64,000 nucleotides of DNA. Source: Gp6-AA40 sp963772955. Its GTDB lineage: Bacteria; Acidobacteriota; Vicinamibacteria; Vicinamibacterales; UBA2999. The notes under the pieces were generated by a model. The model did not search any database, was not told the DNA's origin, and worked only from the letters and a program-made list of their open reading frames with translations. Made by a program: the position numbers and the translations under genes. Each line of letters starts with the position of its first letter. Within the stretch, counting starts at the first letter, position 1. Where the stretch lies: assembly GCA_963772955.1 (NCBI GenBank), contig CAVYZF010000005.1, positions 62,001 to 126,000 of the forward strand, read 5' to 3'. This document shows, in pieces, positions 1 through 8,520 of the stretch.

Positions 1-2
1 TC

Positions 3-191
3 GGTTATCTGGCGCTGTTTGGGATCGGATCCACCCTGGGGATGGTGGCGCTGTCAGGCCTACTGGGCTGGCAGATCGCGCGAATGGGATCTGATCGTGC
101 GGTCGTGCGCACGTTCTCACTCGCCGTTGGCTGTGTGTCGACCGTGCTCGGTCTGTTCTGGGGATATCCGTTTCTCAGCCGGTTGTTCTAG
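3..191 (+). CDS. C-terminal fragment of an integral membrane protein
   Basis: The first 63 codons are open from base 3 to a TAG at 189-191, with no start inside the window, so this is the 3' end of a gene that begins upstream. The peptide is hydrophobic with two likely membrane segments: a Gly-rich one containing LFGIGSTLGM, and a last one around CVSTVLGLFWGYPFLSRLF. The Gly-rich helix is reminiscent of the UreH/NicO metal-exporter type, but 63 residues are too few to assign a family. Its stop codon overlaps the last codon of the convergent argA gene, so the two genes share their 3' ends. Confidence 0.55.
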   Translation, partial: GYLALFGIGSTLGMVALSGLLGWQIARMGSDRAVVRTFSLAVGCVSTVLGLFWGYPFLSRLF

Positions 192-1507
192 ACGCCGGAA
201 AGGTGAGCGCCCCGCGTCTGAAGAGACTTGACGAGTACTTTCGAGTTGCGCCCACTGCGGTCGTACTTCTCGCGTCGCTCTGGTGGGAGGTCGGCGGGCG
301 TGCCTTCCACGAAACCCGCCTTGGCCTGGAAATAGGTGGACGCCTGCGTGGACAACGCGATCAGCTGCGTCAGCCCCAAGGAAGTGGCGCGATCTTCAAC
401 GAACTGTATCAGCTTGCGACCCATGCCTTGATTTTCGTGAGGCGCACTCACATACAGGCTGGCGAGCTCACCTTTTTGCTCGGCCGGATACACATGCAGG
501 GCGACACACGCGACAGGATTTCCGTCGATCTCGAAGATGAAGTAGTCGCCGATGCTCTTTTCGAAAGTGGCACGCGTTCGCTTGATGAGCTCATCGGCCT
601 CGATCGCCTGACGCGTGAGCAGCTGAATGGCTTGAATGTCCTTCTTCGTCGCCGGTCGGATGTGTTCGTACGTGTTCGCATGGATCAGGCTCCCGAGCCC
701 GTGATTGTCGAACACTTCGGCGAGGAGACCTTCTTCAAGCCTGCCATCGATGATGTGCACGCGCGGCACGCCAGCGGTGCAGGCCTGCACGGCATGACGC
801 GCCCGAGACAGCATCTCGGGAGCGAATCCCGCCCCGTCGCGTTGCAGGAGATCGTTCAGTTCACCAACGGGCATCTGGCGGATTGGTCGTCCACGATGAA
901 CCAGTCCCGGCTGCGACGTGACGAAGATCAGCTTGACCGCCTTCAGATGCGTGGCCACTGCGACGGCGACGCTATCGGAGTTCAGCCGGTAGGTGTGGCC
1001 GTTGCCATCGAATCCGAGCGGCGGCACGATCGGGACGACACCCTGGTCGACTAGCGACTGCAGGAACCCCGTATCGATTCGTTCGACCCGGCCCGTGAAC
1101 AGTTGATCGATGCCCTGAATGACACCCGCAGGGTGCGCAACAACCACGTTCGGGCAGGCCGCGCGGAGGTCGTGCACTGTCAGGCCCTCCAGGATCTCGT
1201 GCGTCAACCGATTTGCCGCAGTCAGCGCGAGCTGAAGCGTTGTCCCATCCGTGACGCCGGTACCATCCAGGTCGGATGGCTGTACCTGCTGGGCCTCGGC
1301 CAGAGCCCGGATTTGCTCGGCAGCACCGTGAACAACTACCACTCGGATACTGAGTGACCACATCAGGGCGACGTCGAGGAGGATCGTCGCGAAGTTCTCG
1401 TCAGCGACAATGCCGCCATCGATCGCGAGGATGAACGTCCGGTCGCGGAACTGAGGGACGTAGTGGAGGATGCCGCGTAGATCCGTGAGCTTCACGCAGA
1501 GAAGCAT
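188..1507 (-). CDS. argA: Amino-acid N-acetyltransferase (N-acetylglutamate synthase)
   Basis: Predicted to acetylate L-glutamate with acetyl-CoA, the first step of arginine synthesis in the cytoplasm. The N-terminal half is an amino-acid-kinase fold: it opens with KLTDLRGILHYVPQFR and continues with FILAIDGGIV, VVVHGAA and a NSDSVAVAVA segment. The last 140 or so residues are a GNAT domain with LASLYVSAPHENQGMGRKL, the acetyl-CoA-binding Q/RxxGxG/A loop. At about 439 residues it matches ArgA. The open frame extends upstream to 1675, but that part is low quality and family members start near KLTDLRG. I chose ATG 1507; a GTG at 1495 (VKLTDLRG) has a GAGG 12 nt upstream and is a good alternative. 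No other arginine genes are nearby. Confidence 0.88.
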   Translation of the reverse strand: MLLCVKLTDLRGILHYVPQFRDRTFILAIDGGIVADENFATILLDVALMWSLSIRVVVVHGAAEQIRALAEAQQVQPSDLDGTGVTDGTTLQLALTAANRLTHEILEGLTVHDLRAACPNVVVAHPAGVIQGIDQLFTGRVERIDTGFLQSLVDQGVVPIVPPLGFDGNGHTYRLNSDSVAVAVATHLKAVKLIFVTSQPGLVHRGRPIRQMPVGELNDLLQRDGAGFAPEMLSRARHAVQACTAGVPRVHIIDGRLEEGLLAEVFDNHGLGSLIHANTYEHIRPATKKDIQAIQLLTRQAIEADELIKRTRATFEKSIGDYFIFEIDGNPVACVALHVYPAEQKGELASLYVSAPHENQGMGRKLIQFVEDRATSLGLTQLIALSTQASTYFQAKAGFVEGTPADLPPERREKYDRSGRNSKVLVKSLQTRGAHLSGV

Positions 1508-1692
1508 CCTCGAAACGGCTCTGCTCGCGCTACCGGTGCCAGCGCAACCATGACGAGCCGACTCTCTCCAGGTCGGGCGCGAGCTTGTCCGGTTTCGCGC
1601 AGCGCTTGCGTATCCACCTACAGAGAAGGCCGTATGACGTCCTCGACGCAATCGGCCGCGGCGTTCACCTCGCATTACAAGGAGCTACGACC

Positions 1693-2094
1693 ATGCCTAC
1701 CGTTACGAACCCGAGCCTGACGCTTACCACCATCAACAACACCTCCACCAAGCTGACCGTCGCCTACGATGTCGAGTTCGGCAAGGTGGACCGAAACCTC
1801 GTCTCGCTCGGCGTCGAATGGCATCCGCACATCGACATCATCGGCTACGACGGCCCGAGCGGAGAGTCGGTGCTCATCAACGACGCGTTCGACCACGACG
1901 CCATTCCGGTTACCGTCGGCAACGGCCAACAGGTGCTCCGTGTCGTGAACGAGAAAACGGTGCCTCGTTCGGACCTCCAGGAGGACTCCAACGGTGACGA
2001 CGAGATCAAGTGCAGCATCCGCATTCATGCGTCAGGGCTGCCAGACACCTTCACCCAACCGATACAGACTCCCGATAGAACGCTGGCCGGCTGA
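1693..2094 (+). CDS. Hypothetical protein, small acidic beta-rich
   Basis: This is a 133-residue protein starting at ATG 1693, preceded by a clear AAGGAG 8 nt upstream, which rules out the longer open frame from 1585. It has no signal peptide, membrane segment or Cys cluster. The composition (many T, V, D and alternating hydrophobics such as TKLTVAYDVEF) suggests a single beta-sandwich-like domain that stays in the cytoplasm. I do not recognise the family. It stands alone, with a strong hairpin 23 nt after its stop, so it is probably a monocistronic unit. Confidence 0.65.
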   Translation: MPTVTNPSLTLTTINNTSTKLTVAYDVEFGKVDRNLVSLGVEWHPHIDIIGYDGPSGESVLINDAFDHDAIPVTVGNGQQVLRVVNEKTVPRSDLQEDSNGDDEIKCSIRIHASGLPDTFTQPIQTPDRTLAG

Positions 2095-2116
2095 CGATTC
2101 CGTCGACCGGAACCGA

Positions 2117-2142
2117 CGGGACTGGTACGCCCACCAGTCCCG
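2117..2142 (+). terminator. Perfect 10-bp hairpin downstream of the small unknown gene
   Basis: CGGGACTGGT (2117-2126) pairs perfectly with ACCAGTCCCG (2133-2142) across a 6-nt loop. It lies 23 nt after the stop at 2094. There is no T-tract, so it is either a terminator of the GC-rich type or an mRNA-stabilising stem. Confidence 0.5.
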
Positions 2143-2376
2143 ACGCTGCGACCTGCCGACCCGTGTGTGACACGAGCGGCTCCTCTCTTGGAGAAGAGTG
2201 GCTACGAAAGCAATACGCGACGCATTGTCAGTCCGTCGCGGTCGGACCTGCGGAGGACAGGGCCGCAGCGGTTGACTCCCCGGCGCGCATCGGGGATCCT
2301 GCGGCGTGTTCGCGCTCACGACGACGGACGATTGCCGCGCGACGTCGCCGCGTCTCCCCACGCCTGAAGGCGCGCG

Positions 2377-3858
2377 ATGACACAGATGGTGGCGGTCGCA
2401 TCGTCGTCGCCGCCCCGGAAGGACAGGCGCGCGGCGGCGCTCGCCGCCGCAGTGGCGCTGCTGCTGCTCATCCACTTCCTTCCTTCGCCGCCGGCGCTGC
2501 AGACGGCCGGCGGTCCCGTCGCGCTGACCGCCACCGGCAAGACCTGTCTCGCTATCATGGCCTTCGCAGTGACAGCCTGGGTGTCCGAGGCGCTCCCATT
2601 CGCCGTGACCTCGCTGCTCATCGTGCTCCTTGTACCCGCCTTCGGCATCGCAGATTTTCGCGCCGTGATCCGCGCCGGGTTCGGTGATCCGATCATCGTT
2701 TTCTTCATCGGTGTGCTGTTGTTGTCGGCGGCATTCACGCGCTCTGGCCTCGGGACGCGGCTCGTATACGAGATCTTGAAGCGTGTCGGAACGCGGACGG
2801 ACCGCGTGCTCCTGGGCGTGCTGGTCGTGGGCGCGTTCATCTCGTGGTGGATCACCGACATGGCGGTGGCGGCGATGCTGCTGCCGCTCGGAGTTGGTCT
2901 GCTGCGCGATGCGGCGCTGCAGCCCGGGCGCAGCAACTTTGGCCGGGCGTTGATGATTGCCACGGCGTTTGGCCCGCTCATTGGTGGCATCGCCACGCCG
3001 GCGGGAACCGCGGCGAACCTGGTCGCCATCAGCCAGCTGAAACAGCTCGCCAACGTGGACGTGTCGTTTGCACGCTGGATGCTCTACGGCGTTCCGGCAT
3101 CGCTGTTGATGGTGCCGATCGCGTGGCGGCTGTTGCTGTGGCTGTTTCCGCCGGAACTTCCACGATTGCCGTTCTCCACACGAGACGTCGAAGACCGGCT
3201 GGCTGCCCTTGGCCGGCTGACGCGGAACGAGCGGGCCACGCTGCTGATCTTCGTCGCGGTGATTGCGCTCTGGCTCATGACACCGGCGATCGCGGCATGG
3301 ACGAATGGACAGGTCGCGCCGCCCGTCGAAGCGGTGGCGCTGGCTGGAGGCCTGAGCCTCTTCTTCCCGGGCATTCGCGTGCTGAACTGGAAGGAAGCCG
3401 AGCGCGAGATCGAGTGGGGCGGCGTGATGCTGATCGTCGCGGGCCTGTCCCTCGGGCTCGTGGTCTTCGAGACCGGCGCCGCGCGCTGGCTCGCGTGGGT
3501 CCTTCTCGGCAACATCACGACTATCCCGATTGTGGCGCAGGCGTTCGTGATTGTGCTGGCGGTGGCTGCGTTACACCTGCTGTTCTCCAGCAACACCGTC
3601 ACGGCCAGCATCATCGTGCCGATCCTCGTGGCGCTCGCCACCGACCTGCGCCTCGAGCCCTGGACCATCGTCGCACCGGCGGCATTCACCTCGTCGCTGG
3701 CGTTCATTCTCGTCAGCGAGGGACCGACGACAATCATCCCGTATTCCTCCGGGTACTTTTCAATGAAGGATCTGGCGCGTGCCGGCATCTACATGACCGT
3801 CGCGGCGGCTGGGTGTGTGGCGCTTGCGGTGTTCGTCAACCGTCTTGCAGGCTGGTAG
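2377..3858 (+). CDS. DASS/SLC13-family sodium:anion symporter
   Basis: A 493-residue inner-membrane transporter of the divalent anion:Na+ symporter family, whose members import sulfate or dicarboxylates. About a dozen hydrophobic segments are visible. The C-terminal Ser-Asn-Thr signature is intact (FSSNTVTASIIVPIL, near residue 410). The matching N-terminal motif is altered: WITDMAVAAMLLP replaces the usual W-I-S-N-T-x3-A-M. ATPAGTAANL fits the conserved GTPPN-like loop. The TAG stop overlaps the GTG of the rhodanese gene by one base (TAGTG), so the two are translationally coupled. That context favours a sulfur oxyanion as substrate, but this is inference. Confidence 0.85.
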   Translation: MTQMVAVASSSPPRKDRRAAALAAAVALLLLIHFLPSPPALQTAGGPVALTATGKTCLAIMAFAVTAWVSEALPFAVTSLLIVLLVPAFGIADFRAVIRAGFGDPIIVFFIGVLLLSAAFTRSGLGTRLVYEILKRVGTRTDRVLLGVLVVGAFISWWITDMAVAAMLLPLGVGLLRDAALQPGRSNFGRALMIATAFGPLIGGIATPAGTAANLVAISQLKQLANVDVSFARWMLYGVPASLLMVPIAWRLLLWLFPPELPRLPFSTRDVEDRLAALGRLTRNERATLLIFVAVIALWLMTPAIAAWTNGQVAPPVEAVALAGGLSLFFPGIRVLNWKEAEREIEWGGVMLIVAGLSLGLVVFETGAARWLAWVLLGNITTIPIVAQAFVIVLAVAALHLLFSSNTVTASIIVPILVALATDLRLEPWTIVAPAAFTSSLAFILVSEGPTTIIPYSSGYFSMKDLARAGIYMTVAAAGCVALAVFVNRLAGW

Positions 3859-5442
3859 TGCTGTCGACTCTGCATTCGACGACGACCGCGCAGGTGCGCA
3901 AGGCGCTGATCGAGCGCAGCGAGATCGCGCTGCTCGATGTCCGCGAGGAAGGTCCGTTCGCGGAGGCGCATCCGTTGTTCGCAGCGTCGCTTCCCTTGGG
4001 ACGTCTCGAGCTCGAGATTGGCGATCGCGTGCCGAGGCGCTCTACGCGGACCGTTGTGTACGACAACGGCGAAGGGCTGACCACTATTGCCGTCGACCGC
4101 CTGCGAGCATTGGGGTATTCCGACGTCTCGCTACTCGAGGGAGGCCTCGACGGATGGCGACGAGCCGGCGGCGAGATCTTCCGCGACGTGAACACGCCGA
4201 GCAAGGCGTTCGGGGAGCTTGTGGAGGCTCGGCGGCACACGCCGTCACTTGACGCAGCTGAAGTCAAAGCGCTGCTGGATGCCCACGCGGACGTGGTCGT
4301 TCTCGACGCCCGCCGGTTCGAGGAATACCGGACGATGAGCATTCCGACCGCGTTGAGCGTACCTGGTGCCGAGCTCGTGTATCGCGTTCAGGCAGCGGCG
4401 CCGTCACCCTCGTCGCTCGTCGTGGTGAATTGCGCGGGACGAACGAGGAGCATCATCGGGGCGCAGTCACTCGTGAACGCCGGTATTCCGAACCGGGTCG
4501 CTGCGCTCAGGAACGGCACCATCGGTTGGACCCTCGCAGGGTTCCAGTTGGACCACGGCCAAACGCGCTCCGCTCCGCCTGTGCCGGTTGACATCGCCGA
4601 CCGCTCACGTGTCGCTGCGCGTCAGGTGGCGGAGCGAGCGGGCGTGAAGCGGGTGGTGTCTCGCGATCTGGCAGTGTGGGCCGACGGCGACGACAGAACG
4701 ACCTATCGTTTCGACGTGCGTTCACCCGACGAGTACGCCCGTGGTCATCTCCCTGGATTTCGGTCGACGCCAGGCGGGCAGCTCGTGCAGGAGACCGATG
4801 TTTTCGCACCCGTCCGCGGCGCGCGAATCGTGCTCTGGGACCCGGAGCAGATCCGCGCCGACATGACTGCGTCGTGGCTCGCTCAAATGGGCTGGGATGT
4901 CTGCGTCCTCGACGATGCGCCGCTGGATGAGGCTCGCGAGATCGGCCCGTGGCGGCCGGCGATCCCGCCAGTGCCTGACGTGCCCGGCGTCGAGCCGTCG
5001 GAGCTCGAGGCGGAGCAGACTCGAGGCGCGGTGCTCGTCGATGTTGCGCCGAGTGTCGAGTACCTGCGCGGCCACATTCCGGGTGCATGGCTCGTCTCAC
5101 GAACGTCCCGCGATGGCGCCATCGCGGCGTTGCCGAGCGCCGCGCACTACATCGTCACGTCGGGCGATGGAGTGCTGGCGTCGTTCTTCGCCCCGGAACT
5201 CGCGGCGTCAAGAGGCGCCAGAGTCTCGGTGCTTACCGGTGGGACGGCTGCGTGGGTATCGAGCGGTCGTGCAGTACGATTCGGTGGCGAGCGTCTCACG
5301 ATGAGTCCGATCGACGTGTACAAACGACCGTACCGAGGGTACGGACAACGGCGCGCAGGCGATGCAGGCGTACCTGGATTGGGAGTATGGCCTCGTCGCT
5401 CAGCTCGAGCGGGATGGTACTCATGGATTCCATGTCATCTGA
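3858..5442 (+). pseudogene. Four-domain rhodanese-like sulfurtransferase, frameshifted near its 3' end
   Basis: GTG 3858 opens a frame holding four rhodanese modules in tandem, at roughly residues 10-105, 120-235, 255-360 and 375-480. Only module 2 has a catalytic Cys loop (VVVNCAGRTRS). Modules 1, 3 and 4 have DNGEGL, WDPEQIRA and TSGDGV there, so they are probably structural or binding domains. After DVYKRPY the frame is lost. In the next frame the expected tail is read (EGTDNGAQAMQAYLDWEYG...HGFHVI) to a TGA at 5440-5442. One extra C, at about 5333-5334, explains it. Without correction the open frame runs on to 5537 with nonsense sequence. The gene overlaps both neighbours, in a likely sulfur operon. 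Confidence 0.82.
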
Positions 5443-6328
5443 GGCGCAAGGCAGGTCGGCTCGCTCTGCGAGGTCGGCGTTCGACATCGTGCCGACTGGC
5501 CGTTCGATCGGTGCGGAGATTCGCGGCGCCGACCTGAGGGTGCTCGGACCCGGCGAGGTCCATGCCGTGCGCGCCGCGTGGAACGAGCACCAGGTGCTCC
5601 TGTTTCGCGAGCAGTCGCTTACCCTCGAAGACCTGCTGGTATTCAGTCGCCACTTTGGCGATCTGGACCTCGCGCCCATTCAGGAGAACGGGCGACGGTT
5701 CGTCGAGGGCCATCCCGAGATTTACGTCGTGTCAAACGTCGTGGAGAACGGCGTTGCCATCGGCAGCCTTGGCTCCGGTGAGGCGGTGTGGCATTCGGAC
5801 ATGACCTACGTCGACGATCCACCAATCGCCAGCGCGTTGTACGCCGTCGCGGTTCCGCCGGCCGGAGGAGATACGAGTTTCTGTTCGATGTACGGCGCGT
5901 GGGATCGGCTCTCGATTGACGTGCGCCGGCGCTTGGAAGGTCTACGCCTCAAGCATGACGCCACGTACAACAGCGGCGGGTACGTCCGTCAAGGCGTCGT
6001 CGCGACGGATGATCCGCGGACGGCACCGGGTGTCTGGCATCCGTTGGTGCGTGTGCACCCGGAGACTGGGCGCTCGGCGTTGTTTCTCGGCCGGCGACGC
6101 AATGCGTACATCGACGGCTTCACTCCACGTGAGTCGGACGAGTTGCTCGACATGCTCTGGGCCGTGGCGACCGACTCGGCTCACGTCTGGCAGCATCGGT
6201 GGAACGAGGGCGATCTGGTGCTCTGGGACAATCGATGCACGATGCATCGGCGGGACAGCTTCGAGGCGTCGTCACGGCGGGTCATGTACCGCACGCAAAT
6301 CAAAGGCGACGTCGCACGAACGCGTTGA
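5423..6328 (+). CDS. TauD/TfdA-family Fe(II)/2-oxoglutarate dioxygenase
   Basis: A 301-residue non-haem iron dioxygenase of the family that includes taurine and 2,4-D dioxygenases. The iron-binding facial triad is visible: H and D in AVWHSDMTYVDDP, and the distal H in CTMHRRD. The 2-oxoglutarate-binding Arg is in SSRRVMYRTQ. The start is ATG 5423 (or ATG 5432). Both lie inside the corrected end of the rhodanese gene, which indicates coupling. Together with an anion transporter and a sulfurtransferase, a role in releasing sulfite from a sulfonate is plausible, but the substrate cannot be read from sequence; related members act on carnitine precursors or aryl ethers. Confidence 0.85.
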   Translation: MDSMSSEAQGRSARSARSAFDIVPTGRSIGAEIRGADLRVLGPGEVHAVRAAWNEHQVLLFREQSLTLEDLLVFSRHFGDLDLAPIQENGRRFVEGHPEIYVVSNVVENGVAIGSLGSGEAVWHSDMTYVDDPPIASALYAVAVPPAGGDTSFCSMYGAWDRLSIDVRRRLEGLRLKHDATYNSGGYVRQGVVATDDPRTAPGVWHPLVRVHPETGRSALFLGRRRNAYIDGFTPRESDELLDMLWAVATDSAHVWQHRWNEGDLVLWDNRCTMHRRDSFEASSRRVMYRTQIKGDVARTR

Positions 6329-6367
6329 GGCGTAATTTGGCGATTCCATCCGCGAGTCGTCGCGAGA

Positions 6368-6745
6368 TTACGCAGGAACGTAGGCCAACCTGATCACACC
6401 CTCGCCAATCCGATCATTGGCCATGAGGCGGAGCGGCGGCCGGGGCCCGGCGAAATATCGCTTGCCGTGACCAAGCACGACGGGGTGCAGGTAGATTCGA
6501 TACTCATCGATCAGGCCAAGTTCGGTGAGGCTTTGCGCCAAGCCCGGGCCAGCAACTTCGATCTCCCCCTCGCGCTCGGCCTTCAGCTCGCGGATCGCGC
6601 CTTCGAGATCATCCTCAACAAGCCTGGCGTTGGGGGACTGGTTCATTCCGAACACGAGCCTAGCCAGATCACTTCCTTCCTCACGCGGCACATCCAATCT
6701 GATGGCGCCATGACACTGCACGCCCGCGGAAGGAAAATCGCGCAT
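6368..6745 (-). pseudogene. RibD/DHFR-like family protein, N-terminally truncated remnant
   Basis: The last 95 or so residues are a good match to the C-terminal half of the YyaP/RibD-C dihydrofolate-reductase-like family: NARLVEDDLEGAIRELK, then GLIDEYRIYLHPVVLGHGKR, ending IRLAYVPA. Family members are about 180-200 residues long and start with a nucleotide-binding strand (MRK..S.SLDG) that is missing here. The 25 residues upstream of the homologous part look unrelated, and no second frame supplies the missing half before the next gene at 6796. This looks like a decayed gene. Confidence 0.65.
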
Positions 6746-6795
6746 GACTGGGCGCTCCGCTCCAAGGTGCGCGTCAGCTCAAAGCACAGGGCTGG

Positions 6796-6954
6796 CTACT
6801 TCGTCGCGTCCTTTGCCGCGTCCGTTGTCTTATCGACGGCCTCGTCGATCTTCTCTCCCGCCTTCTCGGCCGGGCCCTTTTCCGGACACGCACTGGTTGC
6901 GAGAGCGACCGCTGACAGAGCAGTGACGAAGATGAGGTTGCGGACGATTGTCAT
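6796..6954 (-). CDS. Small lipoprotein, entericidin-like
   Basis: A 52-residue secreted peptide starting MTIVRNLIFVTALSAVALA with a lipobox-like TSAC at residues 21-24, so the mature protein is probably lipid-anchored. The tail is short, charged and Lys/Ala/Asp-rich (EKAGEKIDEAVDKTTDAAK), a pattern typical of entericidin/YtxH-like stress lipoproteins. ATG 6954 has GAGCGG just upstream; ATG 6963 (three residues longer) is possible. It sits next to a DUF1328 gene of opposite orientation. Confidence 0.6.
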   Translation of the reverse strand: MTIVRNLIFVTALSAVALATSACPEKGPAEKAGEKIDEAVDKTTDAAKDATK

Positions 6955-7196
6955 GCCGCTCATTGTGCCGGACTCGCAGAGCCAACGCCGTCTCATTCAG
7001 CACACCAACAATCCCGACTGAACTGGAGGCGAGGGCAACGTCGACGCGTCGGACATTATGGCCAACGCGATTGAAAAATCTGCCACGCGGCACTCCACAT
7101 GACGCGACTGCTCAGCAAATCGAATCGGCACAGTTTCTGCTAGGTCCTGGGATGAGAAAGCCCGCTCAGCTGCGGTGCTCAAGCAAGGAGGGGATC

Positions 7197-7364
7197 GTGC
7201 TTCATTACGCGTTGGTGTTTCTCGTTGTGGCGATCATTGCCGGTGTGCTCGGCGTGTCGGGCGTTGCCGCTGTCGCAACCAATATCGCCTATGTGCTATT
7301 CGTCGTTGCACTCGTCTTGTTCGTGGTGCATCTGATCACGGGACGCCGGACGATAGCGCCCTGA
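7197..7364 (+). CDS. DUF1328 family small membrane protein (YtjA-like)
   Basis: A 55-residue protein with two membrane helices: LHYALVFLVVAIIAGVLG, then VATNIAYVLFVVALVLFVVHL, ending in GRR. That is the full layout of the DUF1328 family. The GTG start at 7197 is fixed by the strong AAGGAGGGG a few bases upstream; the longer open frame from 6948 is not supported. Function is unknown; homologues are often stress-linked membrane peptides. Confidence 0.85.
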   Translation: MLHYALVFLVVAIIAGVLGVSGVAAVATNIAYVLFVVALVLFVVHLITGRRTIAP

Positions 7365-7395
7365 GTTGCGGATGATCTCTTGAAGCTACGGCCTT

Positions 7396-7420
7396 CCGCG
7401 ATCGCGTCAAGCGATCGTGG
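7396..7420 (+). terminator. 10-bp hairpin after the DUF1328 gene
   Basis: CCGCGATCGC (7396-7405) pairs with GCGATCGTGG (7411-7420), with one G-U pair, around a GTCAA loop. It begins 32 nt after the stop of the DUF1328 gene. There is no T-run. Confidence 0.4.
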
Positions 7421-8100
7421 GCAGGCCCGTCTTGGTATCGGGGCTGATGAGCCTGCTCAATTACTTCGGCCCTGACGCCGAACAAGATTGGCTGTGGATC
7501 ACTCCTTCGCGGGCGCCGAACTGAACGCCGAGATCGAGCATGCCTCGCCCCACGGCAAGGCGCCGGGGCAAAAGAACGCGAGTCGCTGACGAAAACCTCG
7601 ACGTTGATGGCATCTAGCCGGCGCGCGAAGTCCAGCCGGTTATCGTGACACCCTGCTCTGCCGCAGACATCCAGGCCGACCTCCGTGACGGACGCGCGCG
7701 TCTCGACACGCGCATCGATCGGCTCGGAATCCGCATCGATTCATTGATTCACCGAAAGCCGCGTCGGGTGACAGCGCTCGCAACAACAGCGGTCCGCTCT
7801 CTCGAAATCGTTGGGAGCACGAGAAGGCTTTGGGACAAGGCTGTGCCACCCGGCTTCGGCGAGACCGTCTTTGCGGTCGCGCTCGCCGCCATCCGGCTCC
7901 AGAGAGTCTTGCGTGCGTATCGGCCCGATCAGCAGAGGGGCTGAAACGAAGTGACCTGCAACTCATTCTCTGTCTCAGGCGGTCAAGTTGTGTGTGACGC
8001 TCGCTCCGCCGGCCTGAATGGAGGTGGAAGTCACGTCGCGCATGCAGGGCGCAGGAGTCCCAGTAGCATAATGATCCTGTCCGGTTCATCGGAGGATTTA
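7421..8100. other. Non-coding stretch with no recognised gene
   Basis: About 680 bases contain only short open frames on both strands whose translations are Arg-rich and resemble no family (for example 7645-7944 plus, 7640-8143 minus). The last 15 bases hold the ribosome-binding site CGGAGGA of the DUF6152 gene. I see no RNA gene or mobile element here. Confidence 0.5.
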
Positions 8101-8520
8101 ATGCGTGTGTCGGTCGTGGTTGTCGTCGCCGCAGCGCTTGCACTGCTCGCGACGCCGGCGTTGTCGCACCACTCGTTCGCTGCCGAGTTCGATGGCACCC
8201 AGCCAGTCAATCTGCGCGGCACAATCACGAAGGTCGAGTGGGTGAACCCGCATGGGTGGATCTATATCGACGTCAAGAGCGATAGCGGTCAGGTCGTGAG
8301 TTGGGCAGTTGAGACCGCGGGTCCGAATGCGCTCGCGCGTCGCGGCGTCAAGAAAGGCGATCTGCCGATCGGCATCGAGATCGTCGTACAGGGTTATCGT
8401 GCGAAAAACGGTACGCCGACTGCCAATGCCAGCACACTCACTCTACCCGACGGACGCGCCTTAATTACCGTCTCCTCGGGCACGGGCTCTCCTGCGGAGA
8501 CCGAGAAGATCGCCAAGTGA
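8101..8520 (+). CDS. DUF6152 family periplasmic protein
   Basis: A 139-residue exported protein. It has a signal peptide (VSVVVVVAAALALLATPALS) and the family's mature start HHSFAAEFD; the His pair right after cleavage is characteristic. A predicted beta-barrel-like core follows (ITKVEWVNPHGWIYIDV, VEIVVQGYRAKNG type). ATG 8101 follows CGGAGGATTTA. The function of DUF6152 is unknown; the HH motif could bind metal. The TGA overlaps the GTG of the next gene (GTGA), so it is the first gene of a coupled three-gene operon with two copies of the unnamed PDLxGxW family. Confidence 0.85.
   Translation: MRVSVVVVVAAALALLATPALSHHSFAAEFDGTQPVNLRGTITKVEWVNPHGWIYIDVKSDSGQVVSWAVETAGPNALARRGVKKGDLPIGIEIVVQGYRAKNGTPTANASTLTLPDGRALITVSSGTGSPAETEKIAK

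Noticed and set aside
2844..5537. An 897-residue rhodanese starting inside the transporter gene
   Set aside because: The first third is the shadow of the DASS gene; the true start is GTG 3858 and the tail beyond 5333 is out of frame.
7640..8143. Possible transposase or unknown gene in the 7.4-8.1 kb gap
   Set aside because: Both-strand frames are Arg-rich without motifs, and no terminal repeats or target duplications were seen.
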